Positions 23,879 to 32,838 are shown, counted from the stretch's first letter. The stretch is 64,000 nucleotides of DNA from Oscillospiraceae bacterium (GCA_031262405.1 JAISHS010000008.1:1-64000); one strand, 5' to 3'. Translations and numbers: made by a program. Notes: generated from the letters alone by a model not told the origin.

Positions 23879-24973
23879 ATGCACAAAATAGCGATATTCC
23901 AGTCGGATTTGCGCGTGGGCGGCATACAAAAGGCGCTTTTGAACACGCTTAATGAAATAGATTATAACCTCTGCGAGGTACACGTTTTTCTCTACGACGA
24001 GGAGGCTTTCTTTGACGCCCCTGAGCGCAAAAATCTGCACTTTCACTTTTCAAAGCCCTTTTTTTACGCCGCGCGCCTCACGCCATTCAAAATTCTTAGG
24101 CGCCTGCCGCGTTTCTCGCCCTCCAATATTCTCTCGCGCTTCTCGCCCGAGGTTGACCCCGATATCGTCTATGACGTCGCCGTGGACTTCAACAGCTATC
24201 GCAACGAATGCGCCGTCGGCGCTCTCAGCGTGCGTGCGAAGAAACGAGTTATGTGGATTCATAACGACATGGAGATGAAAATCCGCGGCGAGCCTAAATA
24301 CCGCATATTGTGGCACTTTTTCAAGGCTAAGTTTCAATATTTTGACGAGTTTGTCGCCGTCTCACCCGGAATAATCGAGGGCTTCCGCCGCAAAACGGGC
24401 CTTCGGGACAAAAAAGTCACCGCCATCCCGAACCACGTCGACACACGCGAGATTTTTGAAAAGGTCGGCAAGGAAATCTCTTTCAGGGTAGACCCCAACT
24501 GCTATAATCTCTGCACCATGGGTCGGCTTTGCCATCAAAAGGGCTTTGACATTCTGCTGGGCTTCATGGCTCAGGTCGCGCCCGCGCGTCCCGATATGCG
24601 GCTGTATATTTTAGGAGACGGCCCGGACAGGGCAAAGCTCGAGGCGCAGATACGCCGTCTCAAACTCGGGGGGGTCGTAACGCTGCTCGGGAACCAAAAA
24701 AACCCCTTCCCCTATCTCGACCGGATGGACGGTTTTGTGCTCACCTCGCGTTATGAGGGGCAGGGCATCGTCATCTGGGAGGCAAAAGCCCTGGGGCTGG
24801 AGCTTTTTATAAGCAAAAACCTTGAAAAATATAATCCCGGCGTCGACGGGCGCGAGGACCTTCCCAAGGCGCTTATCTCCGCTCAAAAGCACGAAAAAAT
24901 CCGCGACGAGCTAGAGGGCTACAACAAAAAGATAAGCCAAAGCATAAACGAACTCTTGGAGCTTGACAAATGA
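23879..24973 (+). CDS. GT4-type glycosyltransferase
   Basis: A 364-residue GT-B glycosyltransferase of the GT4 group, probably building a surface glycan on the cytoplasmic side of the membrane. It has the N-terminal IAIFQSDLRVGGIQKALLNT, VAVSPGIIEGFRRKTGL in the middle, and the nucleotide-sugar region LCTMGRLCHQKGFDILL with YILGDGPDRAKLE and TSRYEGQGIVIWEAKALG near the C-terminus. ATG 23879 has AGATAGG upstream and lies after the predicted promoter. Its stop overlaps the next start by ATGA. The acceptor is unknown. Confidence 0.88.
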   Translation: MHKIAIFQSDLRVGGIQKALLNTLNEIDYNLCEVHVFLYDEEAFFDAPERKNLHFHFSKPFFYAARLTPFKILRRLPRFSPSNILSRFSPEVDPDIVYDVAVDFNSYRNECAVGALSVRAKKRVMWIHNDMEMKIRGEPKYRILWHFFKAKFQYFDEFVAVSPGIIEGFRRKTGLRDKKVTAIPNHVDTREIFEKVGKEISFRVDPNCYNLCTMGRLCHQKGFDILLGFMAQVAPARPDMRLYILGDGPDRAKLEAQIRRLKLGGVVTLLGNQKNPFPYLDRMDGFVLTSRYEGQGIVIWEAKALGLELFISKNLEKYNPGVDGREDLPKALISAQKHEKIRDELEGYNKKISQSINELLELDK

Positions 24974-26121
24974 CAACAATCTACCTTATCCGGCACGCCG
25001 AGGCCGAGGGTAACTATTACCGCAGAATTCAAGGACATTATAACAGCCGCGTAACCGCCTTCGGCAAAAAACAAATTGAGCTTCTCGCCGAGCGCTTCCG
25101 CGGCACACCCATAGACGCCGTGTATTCCAGCGACCTTACCCGCACACAGGAGACCGCCGGAGCCATACTAAAATATCACCCCGAGCTTGAGCTCAAGCCG
25201 CTGCCCGGCCTGCGCGAAATCGGCATGGGTCAGTGGGAGGACCTGCCTTGGGGCAACGCGCTCTACAGCTATCCGGAGCAGATCATCAATTTTGCGACCC
25301 GCCCTAAGCAGTGGAGCATACCCAACTGCGAGAGTTTTCTGCACCTTCAAGCGCGCATATACGACACTATAGAGAGCCTAGCCAGAGCTCATGACGGCAA
25401 GACGATTGCCATAGCGTCCCACGGCACGGCGATAAGAACCTTCCTCTGCCGCGTGCTGGGCGTGCCGCTCGAGCGCATAACCGAGGTCGCCCATGGCGAC
25501 AATACCGCTGTGGCGCGTCTGAGCTATGACGGCGGAGCGTTCACAGCAGCTTACTACAATGACAATTCTCACCTGAGCGATGAGTTTTCAACCTTCGCAA
25601 GGCAGGCTTGGTGGCGCGAGGAGAAGCACTTCTCCCCGGATCTTGCGAGTCTGCGCCTTGTCCCCCTGAGCTTAGCGGAGAACACAAAGCTCTATTTGGA
25701 CTCATATGCCGACTCTTGGCAAAACGCCCACGGCTGCCTAGAGGGCTTCAGAGCAAAGGACTGCCTTGAGGGCGCCGAGGCGGCGTCGAGGGCTGACCCC
25801 AACTGCCTCATGCAGGCCTGCAGCATAAAGGGCGACTTCGCCGGACTGATTCAGCTTCACCCAACTTATGGCGCACACGAGGGCGCGGGCTGGCTGAGCC
25901 TTATCTATCTGATACCCGAGCGGCGGGACAAAAACTTCGGCGTCCAGCTGCTTGGCCACGCCGTCAGCTACTTCCGCGCAAAGGGGCGGCGCAGCATAAG
26001 ACTTCACGCCTCCGAGAGCAATCCCCGCGCCATAAGCTTCTATGAGCGCGAGGACTTCCGTCGCATTGGCACCGAGCCCGGCGCACTCGGAGACTTAGCG
26101 CTCATGGAAATGGAAATATAA
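24970..26121 (+). CDS. Histidine phosphatase fused to a GNAT acetyltransferase
   Basis: A 383-residue two-domain protein. Residues 1-205 form a histidine phosphatase (phosphoglycerate-mutase-like) domain with IYLIRHAEAEGNYYRRIQGH (phospho-acceptor His8), SSDLTRTQETA and ASHGTAIRTFL. Residues 215-383 form a GNAT domain with VQLLGHAVSYFRAKGRRSIRLHA and ESNPRAISFYEREDF. The gene is coupled to the glycosyltransferase by ATGA. Substrates of both halves are unknown; context suggests sugar phosphates or a surface precursor. It is 200 bp upstream of the dlt-like operon. Confidence 0.85.
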   Translation: MTTIYLIRHAEAEGNYYRRIQGHYNSRVTAFGKKQIELLAERFRGTPIDAVYSSDLTRTQETAGAILKYHPELELKPLPGLREIGMGQWEDLPWGNALYSYPEQIINFATRPKQWSIPNCESFLHLQARIYDTIESLARAHDGKTIAIASHGTAIRTFLCRVLGVPLERITEVAHGDNTAVARLSYDGGAFTAAYYNDNSHLSDEFSTFARQAWWREEKHFSPDLASLRLVPLSLAENTKLYLDSYADSWQNAHGCLEGFRAKDCLEGAEAASRADPNCLMQACSIKGDFAGLIQLHPTYGAHEGAGWLSLIYLIPERRDKNFGVQLLGHAVSYFRAKGRRSIRLHASESNPRAISFYEREDFRRIGTEPGALGDLALMEMEI

Positions 26122-26144
26122 CCCGCCATCCGCAACAAAAAAGG

Positions 26145-26173
26145 AGGCGGAGTACTACCATAGCACTCCGCCT
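26145..26173. other. Hairpin after the phosphatase-GNAT gene
   Basis: A 9-bp stem AGGCGGAGT/ACTCCGCCT (26145-26153 with 26165-26173) lies 24 bp after the stop. A-rich sequence precedes it and AAAACAGG follows, so it is at best a weak plus-strand terminator. Confidence 0.45.
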
Positions 26174-26330
26174 AAAACAGGGTTGTGGGATAAAGATATG
26201 AGCCCGACACGCGAGAGCGTGTCATTGGATAAGCTGTAAGACAAGCATAGCCCAATTCCCGCCGCTTGTAAAGAGCGAAGCCTCACTACTTTTGTCGAAC
26301 CCAAAAAAAGTTTCAGAACAGGACGCCGCA

Positions 26331-27173
26331 ATGAAGGAAATCACCTGCGCTCAAATTGAAGAGGCCGTCGCGGCTCTCGCCATTGAGGCCAACACAAAGT
26401 TGCCCGAGGACGCTCGCGCGCTTATAAACGCCGCTGCTGCTACGGAAGGAAGCCCCGTCGCCCGGGGCGTCCTGCGCGATCTGCGCGAGAACTATCTTCT
26501 GGCGGAGAGCTCTCGCCTGCCCATCTGTCAGGACACCGGCATGGCGGTTATTTTCGCCGAGCTTGGTCAAGACGTTAAAATCACCGGCGGCGCCTTTGAG
26601 GATGCCGTGAACGCCGGAGTGCGCCGCGGCTATGAGGAGGGTTTTCTGCGAAAATCCGTCGTGAGCGACCCTCTTCGGCGGGTTAACACCGGAGACAACA
26701 CCCCCGCCGTTATTCACCTGCGCCTCGTGACGGGCGAAAACCTCAAGCTCACCCTCGCGCCCAAGGGCTTCGGCTGCGAGAATATGGGGCGCGTTAAGCT
26801 GCTCCTGCCCTCCGCCTCGGAGGAGGATGTTCTGGACTTCGTCGTCGAGTCCGTGAGACTCGCGGGGTCTAACCCCTGCCCGCCTATAATTGTCGGCGTG
26901 GGCCTCGGCGGTACGACAGAGCTCGCCGCGCTGCTTGCAAAGCGCGCCCTCCTGCGCCCGCTGAGTGAGCCTCACCCGGACGAGCTTTACGCTCGGCTCG
27001 AGCGCGAGGCGCTCACTCGCATAAACGCCCTCGGAATAGGGCCTCAGGGCTTCGGCGGGGACACTACGGCTCTCGCGGTGAAGATGGAATACGCCCCGAC
27101 GCACATCGCGGGTCTGCCCGCCGCCGTCAGCATAAGCTGTCACGCCGCCCGCCATGCGGAGGTGACGCTGTGA
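26331..27173 (+). CDS. Class I fumarase/tartrate dehydratase alpha subunit, without adjacent beta
   Basis: A 280-residue protein matching the N-terminal (alpha) half of iron-sulfur fumarases and tartrate dehydratases, which hydrate fumarate using a [4Fe-4S] cluster. Visible are LPICQDTGMA, VVSDPLRRVNTGDNTPAVIH, APKGFGCENMGRVKLL and GSNPCPPIIVGVGLGGT; cluster Cys candidates lie in CQDTG and GSNPCPP. The family usually has Ser where this protein has Cys in GFGCEN. The beta-subunit gene normally follows, but here GTGA couples the gene to an adenylation enzyme. ATG 26331 is used because it starts the conserved domain. Confidence 0.85.
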   Translation: MKEITCAQIEEAVAALAIEANTKLPEDARALINAAAATEGSPVARGVLRDLRENYLLAESSRLPICQDTGMAVIFAELGQDVKITGGAFEDAVNAGVRRGYEEGFLRKSVVSDPLRRVNTGDNTPAVIHLRLVTGENLKLTLAPKGFGCENMGRVKLLLPSASEEDVLDFVVESVRLAGSNPCPPIIVGVGLGGTTELAALLAKRALLRPLSEPHPDELYARLEREALTRINALGIGPQGFGGDTTALAVKMEYAPTHIAGLPAAVSISCHAARHAEVTL

Positions 27174-28591
27174 TCTATAACCTCACTCAATATCTTGAAA
27201 ACGCAGCGGAAAAATATCCGGAAAAGACAGCCTTCGCGGACGATGAGCGGGCTTTTTCTTTCGCGCAGCTGCGCAAAGCCGCCCGCGCCGCCGGAGCGGA
27301 AATTGCCCGCCGCGTCGGCGAGCTTCGCCGCCCTGTTGCCGTTCTGACCCGCCATACGGTCTCGGACGTGGTGATGTTCTATGCCGCGCTCTATGCCGGC
27401 TGCTTTTATGTCCCCATCGACGCCGAGGCGCCCGACTCTCACATCGCCGCGCGGCTTGAGGCTCTCTCGCCCGCGCTCACGATTGAACCCGAAAGCTTCA
27501 TGTTTCCGAACTCAGATTTCGAAGGCGACGCCCCGGCGTCGCTGTGCACGGACTCAGATCCCGCCTATGCTATTTTCACCTCCGGCTCGACGGGGGCTCC
27601 CAAGGCCGCCGTAATAGCTCACCGCTCGGTAATTAACCTCACCGAATGGCTCTGCGAGACCTTCTCTTTCGACAGCGGAACGGTTTTCGGCAACCAGACC
27701 CCCTTTTATTTTGACGCCTCCGTCGCGGAGCTTTTCTGCACCGCCCGCGCCGGAGCTACTACGCATATTTTGCCGCGCAAGCTCTTTTCCGCGCCGCTGA
27801 GGCTCATGCGACAGCTTGACGAGCTGGGCGTCAACACGATAAAATGGGCGACAGCCGCCTTTCGGCTCGTCGCGCTCTCGGGACTCTTTAAAAAATACAC
27901 CCCGCAAAACCTCAAAACCGTCCTCGTCGGCGGCGAGAATCTGACGGGGAAATATCTCAGCCTCTGGCAAAACGCCCTGCCGGAGGTGAAGTTCGTCAAT
28001 CTCTACGGCCCGACGGAGACGACCGTGGACTGCGCCTATTATATAGTTGACCGCCGCTTCGCCGACGATGAAATCGTCCCCATTGGAGGCGCTTGCCGCA
28101 ATACGGGGCTTCTGCTCATCGACGGCCAAATAGCCGTGCGCGGAACCTGCGTGGGTCTGGGCTATTGGGGCGAGCCTGAGCGGACAAAGCTGTCCTTTGT
28201 TCGCAACCCCTTTATCGGCGAATACAGCGACACTATCTATCTCACCGGCGATCTCGCGGAGTATAACAGCCGCGGGGAGCTGGTCTGTCTGGGGCGCGCG
28301 GACAGTCAGGTCAAGCACCAGGGCTCGCGCATTGAGCTGGGCGAAATTGAGGCCGCCGCCTGCGCTCTCGAGGGAGTCGATATCGCGGCTGTCTGCTATG
28401 ATAAGGTGCGCTCGAAGATTCTTCTCTTTTACGAGGGCGCGGCTCTCGAGGAAGCAGTTTCGGAAAAGCTCGCCGGGCGCTTGCCGCACTATATGCAGCC
28501 GAGCTTCACGGCGCGCCTGGATGTGCTGCCGCGCCTGCCGAACGGAAAAATCGACCGCGTGAGGCTCGCCGCCGAAGGAGCAAGTCTATGA
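27170..28591 (+). CDS. DltA-like amino acid or acyl adenylation enzyme
   Basis: A 473-residue ANL-superfamily enzyme that activates a carboxylic acid with ATP and loads it on a carrier protein. Core motifs are intact: A3 TSGSTGAPK (about residue 140), A5 NLYGPTETTVDCAYY, A7 YLTGDLAE, A8 QVKHQGSRIELGEIE and A10 NGKIDR. It has no condensation or carrier domain, so it is stand-alone like DltA, and a separate carrier gene lies two genes downstream. The GTG start overlaps the upstream stop and the stop overlaps the next ATG. The substrate (D-alanine or another acid) cannot be decided by eye. Confidence 0.88.
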   Translation: MIYNLTQYLENAAEKYPEKTAFADDERAFSFAQLRKAARAAGAEIARRVGELRRPVAVLTRHTVSDVVMFYAALYAGCFYVPIDAEAPDSHIAARLEALSPALTIEPESFMFPNSDFEGDAPASLCTDSDPAYAIFTSGSTGAPKAAVIAHRSVINLTEWLCETFSFDSGTVFGNQTPFYFDASVAELFCTARAGATTHILPRKLFSAPLRLMRQLDELGVNTIKWATAAFRLVALSGLFKKYTPQNLKTVLVGGENLTGKYLSLWQNALPEVKFVNLYGPTETTVDCAYYIVDRRFADDEIVPIGGACRNTGLLLIDGQIAVRGTCVGLGYWGEPERTKLSFVRNPFIGEYSDTIYLTGDLAEYNSRGELVCLGRADSQVKHQGSRIELGEIEAAACALEGVDIAAVCYDKVRSKILLFYEGAALEEAVSEKLAGRLPHYMQPSFTARLDVLPRLPNGKIDRVRLAAEGASL

Positions 28592-29340
28592 TACAACTGA
28601 CCGATATGGAAACGCTGACGGCGCTTCTTAAAAAATTCCCCCGCGCCAAATCGAATTTTTATATTCTCCCCGCCGACCACAGGCGTCTCGTTGCGTCCGG
28701 CACGCTTTTTTACGACGAGGCCCCCGGCGGCGTGCTCTTCTATGAGCGCCGGGGCGAGGTATATAAGCTCTTCTTCCGCGCTGCGGATTTTTCGCGCTGT
28801 GAACTGCCGCCCTGTACCGAGCCGCTCTCTAGCTACCTGCCCTTTCGCGCCGCGCCGGACGCCGAGGCGGAAGCTTGGCTGTTCTCTCAGGGCTTCGTCT
28901 ATCGCCACACCGAGCTAAAGCTCACTGCCGAGAGCATCAGTGCGCCGCGGCGCCACGAGATCACGCCCGCGACCGGCGAGGAGGCCGACGAATTTTTCCG
29001 GCTCACCTTCCCGAATCGCAAGGCAGACCTGCCGGAGAGGGCCTTCTATGAGACTCTGCAAGCTGTCCGCGACGAGAGCGGAAAGCCCCTCGGCATGGTG
29101 CACTACGGCGGGACCCGCGAGGTTTTGCTCATATCCGTTTTGCCTCAGGCGCGGGGGCAGGGGATAGCCCTGAGCCTATTCTCCGCCTACGCTGACGGCG
29201 TGGCGCATTTGGAGGGGCCCCACCGCATTCTCGTGGTGGACGGCAACACCCCCGCGCAAACGCTCTATGCCAAGCTCGGCTATCTGGCGGACGGCTTGAA
29301 GATCAATTTTTATTATAAAGACCCTGACACTGGTAAATGA
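28588..29340 (+). CDS. GNAT-family acyltransferase in the dlt-like operon
   Basis: A 250-residue protein whose C-terminal 120 residues form a GNAT domain: EVLLISVLPQARGQGIALSL contains the acetyl-CoA pyrophosphate loop (QARGQGIA), and DGNTPAQTLYAKLGYLADG is the usual C-terminal helix and strand. The N-terminal 120 residues resemble a degenerate second GNAT half. It sits between the adenylation enzyme and its carrier and is coupled to the former by ATGA. It could N-acylate the amino acid or tune the substrate pool; this is inference. GNAT is not part of canonical dlt operons. Confidence 0.82.
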   Translation: MIQLTDMETLTALLKKFPRAKSNFYILPADHRRLVASGTLFYDEAPGGVLFYERRGEVYKLFFRAADFSRCELPPCTEPLSSYLPFRAAPDAEAEAWLFSQGFVYRHTELKLTAESISAPRRHEITPATGEEADEFFRLTFPNRKADLPERAFYETLQAVRDESGKPLGMVHYGGTREVLLISVLPQARGQGIALSLFSAYADGVAHLEGPHRILVVDGNTPAQTLYAKLGYLADGLKINFYYKDPDTGK

Positions 29341-29351
29341 GGTAACCCAAC

Positions 29352-29582
29352 ATGGAAAAGCTGCTTAAAATTCTCAAATCCATCCATCCCCGCGCGGACT
29401 TCGCCAATGAGACCGCCCTTGTGGACAAGCGGATTCTGGACTCTCTGGACATAATCGCGCTCATTGGGGAGCTGGAGGAGACCTTTGACGTTGAAATCGG
29501 CGTCGAATATATCGAGCCGGAGAATTTTAATTCCGTTGACGCTATGGCAAAGCTACTCAAACAACTCGGAGCCGACCTATGA
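29352..29582 (+). CDS. DltC-like acyl carrier protein
   Basis: A 76-residue acidic carrier protein. The phosphopantetheine attachment site is Ser31 in ILDSLDIIALIGELEE, the DSL motif. Length and helical plan fit DltC-type D-alanyl carrier proteins. It would receive the acyl group from the adenylation enzyme and hand it to the membrane MBOAT encoded next, whose ATG overlaps its stop. It is 11 bp downstream of the GNAT gene. Confidence 0.88.
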   Translation: MEKLLKILKSIHPRADFANETALVDKRILDSLDIIALIGELEETFDVEIGVEYIEPENFNSVDAMAKLLKQLGADL

Positions 29583-31081
29583 GCTTTACCCAGCCAAAAT
29601 TTCTGCTGTTTCTGGCTGTCGCGCTGGCGGTCTATTTTGTCGCGCCCAAAAAAGTCCGCCCCTATGTGCTGCTGGCGGCAAGCTACCTCTTCTACTGGTT
29701 TTCGGGCGGTGCTCTCGCCTTGGGCGCAATATCGCTGACAGTACTGTCAGTCTATGCCGCCGGGCTCCATGCGGGTGCGCTGCGCCGTGCCGGAGCAAAA
29801 AAGGCTAAAAGGCGCGCTCCGCTGCTCTGGTGTCTGCTGCTCAATTTCGGCATACTCGCCGCGCTTAAATTCAGCGGCTTAGCCTTTCCCAAGCTCGGGA
29901 CCCTTCTCATACCCGGCATATCGTTTTACACCTTCGGGGCTGCCGGTTATCTCATAGACGTCTATCGCGGAAAGGTCTCGCCCGAGCGAAATGTGCTCAA
30001 ATTCGCCCTCTTCGTCTCCTTCTTCCCGCAGCTTATCATGGGGCCGATCTCGCGCTATTCCGAAGTCGCGGAGAACCTTTTCGCCGGTCACGGCTGGAAC
30101 TGGGAGCGCGCGAGGCGGGGCGTGCGCCGTATAATCTGGGGCTATTTCATGAAGCTTGCCATAGCGGACGTGCTCGCCGCGCCCGTCGCGGAGATTTTTG
30201 ACAACTACGCCTCTTACAGCGGCGCGGTGATCTTAGCCGGAGCGCTCTTTTACACCTTCCAGATTTACGCCGACTTCGCCGGAGGGATTAACATCGTCCT
30301 CGGTATTGGCGAGCTTGTCGGCGTGAGCCTGCCGGAAAACTTCCGTCAACCCTTTTTCGCCCGCTCGCTCACCGACTTCTGGACGCGTTGGCACATGAGT
30401 CTGACGCGCTGGCTGCGCGACTATCTGTTTTACCCGCTGGCTCTCTCGAAGCCCCTCGCGAAGCTCTCGCGCGCCGCGCGGCGCGTCTTCGGACAGGACG
30501 TCGGCAAAAAAATACCCGCGAGTGCCGCCACCTTCGCGGTGTATATAATCGTGGGCGTCTGGCACGGGGCAAGTCTTGCCGCCTTCATCTTCGGTCTATT
30601 AAACGGCGCAATTATAACCCTCTCGCTGTTTTGCGAGCCGCTTTTGGACACGCTTCGGGAAAAAACGGGCATAGACGGCTCAAAGCGCGGCTTCGGCGCG
30701 GCCTTTGCGATGCTGCGCACCTTTATAATAATGCTGCTCCTGCGCATTTTTGCGCGGGCGGCCTCCGCCTCTGCCGCCTTTTCCATGCTATGGCGCAGCC
30801 TTACGGATTTTCGCCTGACCGGTCTGCGCACAACGCTGCTCGGCCTCGGACTCGGAACCTGGGACTATCTGCTCTTAGCCGTTTGCATAGCACTACTCAT
30901 AGGGCGCGACATTCTCGCCGCGCGGCTTGAGGGCTCCGGCGAGTCTCTCGACACACGTCTCAATCGTGCGAGGCCCGCCGCGCAGTTTATTCTCACCTTT
31001 GTCGTTCTGGCCTTCGTGTGCTACTTCGGTCTCTACCGCGAGGGCTACACGGCGACGGAATTCATCTACGCTCAATATTAG
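29579..31081 (+). CDS. DltB-like MBOAT membrane O-acyltransferase
   Basis: A 500-residue polytopic membrane protein of the MBOAT family (DltB/AlgI group), which passes an acyl group across the membrane for O-acylation of a surface polymer. About eleven hydrophobic segments are visible. FWTRWHMSLTRWLRDYLFYP and the catalytic-His motif VGVWHGAS are intact. ATGA overlap couples it to the carrier protein. It differs from classical DltB in neighbours: the partner downstream is an SGNH-NodB fusion. Confidence 0.92.
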   Translation: MSFTQPKFLLFLAVALAVYFVAPKKVRPYVLLAASYLFYWFSGGALALGAISLTVLSVYAAGLHAGALRRAGAKKAKRRAPLLWCLLLNFGILAALKFSGLAFPKLGTLLIPGISFYTFGAAGYLIDVYRGKVSPERNVLKFALFVSFFPQLIMGPISRYSEVAENLFAGHGWNWERARRGVRRIIWGYFMKLAIADVLAAPVAEIFDNYASYSGAVILAGALFYTFQIYADFAGGINIVLGIGELVGVSLPENFRQPFFARSLTDFWTRWHMSLTRWLRDYLFYPLALSKPLAKLSRAARRVFGQDVGKKIPASAATFAVYIIVGVWHGASLAAFIFGLLNGAIITLSLFCEPLLDTLREKTGIDGSKRGFGAAFAMLRTFIIMLLLRIFARAASASAAFSMLWRSLTDFRLTGLRTTLLGLGLGTWDYLLLAVCIALLIGRDILAARLEGSGESLDTRLNRARPAAQFILTFVVLAFVCYFGLYREGYTATEFIYAQY

Positions 31082-31122
31082 TTAGAGCCTATCACTCACC
31101 CTATTCCACTACAGGAGGAACC

Positions 31123-32838
31123 ATGTCGGCAAAACGCTGGTTTGTAATGCTCTTTTCCGCGGCAGTGCTCGTGCTGCTGTCAGTCGCCGCGGCAAATTTT
31201 ATAATCGACCCCTTCGGCGTATTCGGCGACCGCGCTTTCGACTGGTACGCCTTTGATATGACGGAGAATCCAAGGGCTGCAAAGCTCGCCTATATTGACG
31301 CGCACCACGACGAGTATGACGCCTATCTCATCGGCCCCTCCGGCACCAGCTCCCTCTCGCCGGAAGTTTTGAATGAATACACCGGCTACAGCTGGTATAA
31401 CTGCTTTAACTACGGCGCAGACCTGGCATATTCCGAGGCGCTGGCAGAGTATCTGACGCAAAACTATGAGGTTCGCGCGCTCATGCTCACAGTGCCCTAT
31501 GTCAGTGCCTGTCAATACGACCTTGAACCCGAATCAATAACCGACACACGCCACCCCAACATCACAGGAAACGCCGCCGATTGGCTCCGCTTTCTCTTCG
31601 CAAACCCGCGCTACAGCGCAGCAAAGCTCAGAGATTACTTGAGCAACAGCTACCTGCAGGAGGTCTTTGACGTCTTCGTACCCGAGACCGGCGTGTATGA
31701 CAAATCCTCCCGCGACGTCGAGCCTATCGGCTCTATGGACGCCTATCTCGAGGCCTATCCCGTTTTTACCCACGACTACCCCGATAAATTCCCGATGACT
31801 CAGCTCGAAGCTTGCATGGACGCCTTGGAGCGCATAAAGGCGCTTTGCGACTCGCGCGGAATCGAGCTTACGGTGCTCGTCCCGCCCATGCCGGAAAGCC
31901 AGCTCAACAACTACTTTGATGCCGACCTCGAGGCGTTTTACACGCGCCTGGGCGAGATAACGCCCTACCATGATTTCGCGCGTCTGGCGCCTAATGAGCC
32001 GCGCTATTTCTACGACGAAAACCACTATCGCAACAACGTGGGTGAGATGATGCTCGCCCGAATCTATGACGACTCCTCGGTCTATATCCCGGGCCCGGAG
32101 GAGGACATTGATACTCAGCTTCGAGTCCTGCTCTACCACCACATAGTCGAAGCCGGTGAGACAAACGCCGACACGATGCTCCTCGCGGACTTTCGCCGCG
32201 ACATGGAGGCTATCCGCGACAGTGGCTACACCACCGTCGGTATAAGCGATCTCGAAGCCTATGTAAATGACGGCGTCCCCCTGCCGGAGAGGGCGGTGCT
32301 CATTCGCTTTGACGACGGCTACCTCAGCAACTACACTCTCGCCTATCCCGTGCTGCAAGAGTTCGGCTTCAAGGCCGTAATCTTCGCGATCGGCGTCTCC
32401 ATCGGCCACGTCACCTATAAGGACACGGACACGCCTATTACCCCACACTTCTCCTATGAACAGGCGCGGGAGATGGTAGACTCCGGACTCGTCGAGGTCC
32501 AGAGCCACACCTGGGATATGCATCAGGTAGAGAGCTTGGACGGCTTAGACTGCCGCCGGGGTCTCCTGCGCCGCGAAAACGAGAGCGAGGACGAATATGT
32601 CGCCGCGCTCTCAGAGGATTTTATAAAAAGCCGCGCCGGTCTTGAGACCGGCACAGGTCAGCCGGTGACGGCTCTGGCGTATCCCTATGGTCTGCACGAT
32701 CTGATGAGTCTCGTCGTGCTCTCCCGCCTCGGCGTAAAAGTCACCTTCACCACCGAAGCCGGTATAAACACCCTTGTGAAGGGTCTGCCCCAGAGTCTAT
32801 ACAACCTTTCCATCTGTGCGATCTCAGACCTCACCTAA
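31123..32838 (+). CDS. SGNH/DltD-like domain fused to NodB polysaccharide deacetylase
   Basis: A 571-residue extracytoplasmic protein with an N-terminal membrane anchor (residues 6-27). Residues 40-330 look like a DltD/AlgX-type SGNH domain: GPSGTSSLSPE (Ser near 73-76) and YDENHYRNNVG (Asp/His near 296-299). Residues 340-571 form a NodB polysaccharide deacetylase: VLLYHHI, IRFDDGYLSNY (metal Asp near 396) and QSHTWDMHQ (two metal His near 460). One chain could both move acyl groups and remove N-acetyl groups from a surface glycan. AGGAGG at 31113-31118 fixes the ATG. Confidence 0.85.
   Translation: MSAKRWFVMLFSAAVLVLLSVAAANFIIDPFGVFGDRAFDWYAFDMTENPRAAKLAYIDAHHDEYDAYLIGPSGTSSLSPEVLNEYTGYSWYNCFNYGADLAYSEALAEYLTQNYEVRALMLTVPYVSACQYDLEPESITDTRHPNITGNAADWLRFLFANPRYSAAKLRDYLSNSYLQEVFDVFVPETGVYDKSSRDVEPIGSMDAYLEAYPVFTHDYPDKFPMTQLEACMDALERIKALCDSRGIELTVLVPPMPESQLNNYFDADLEAFYTRLGEITPYHDFARLAPNEPRYFYDENHYRNNVGEMMLARIYDDSSVYIPGPEEDIDTQLRVLLYHHIVEAGETNADTMLLADFRRDMEAIRDSGYTTVGISDLEAYVNDGVPLPERAVLIRFDDGYLSNYTLAYPVLQEFGFKAVIFAIGVSIGHVTYKDTDTPITPHFSYEQAREMVDSGLVEVQSHTWDMHQVESLDGLDCRRGLLRRENESEDEYVAALSEDFIKSRAGLETGTGQPVTALAYPYGLHDLMSLVVLSRLGVKVTFTTEAGINTLVKGLPQSLYNLSICAISDLT

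Noticed and set aside
26331..27173. Fumarase alpha subunit as a pseudogene
   Set aside because: The frame is intact over the whole domain with its main motifs, and it is translationally coupled to the next gene.
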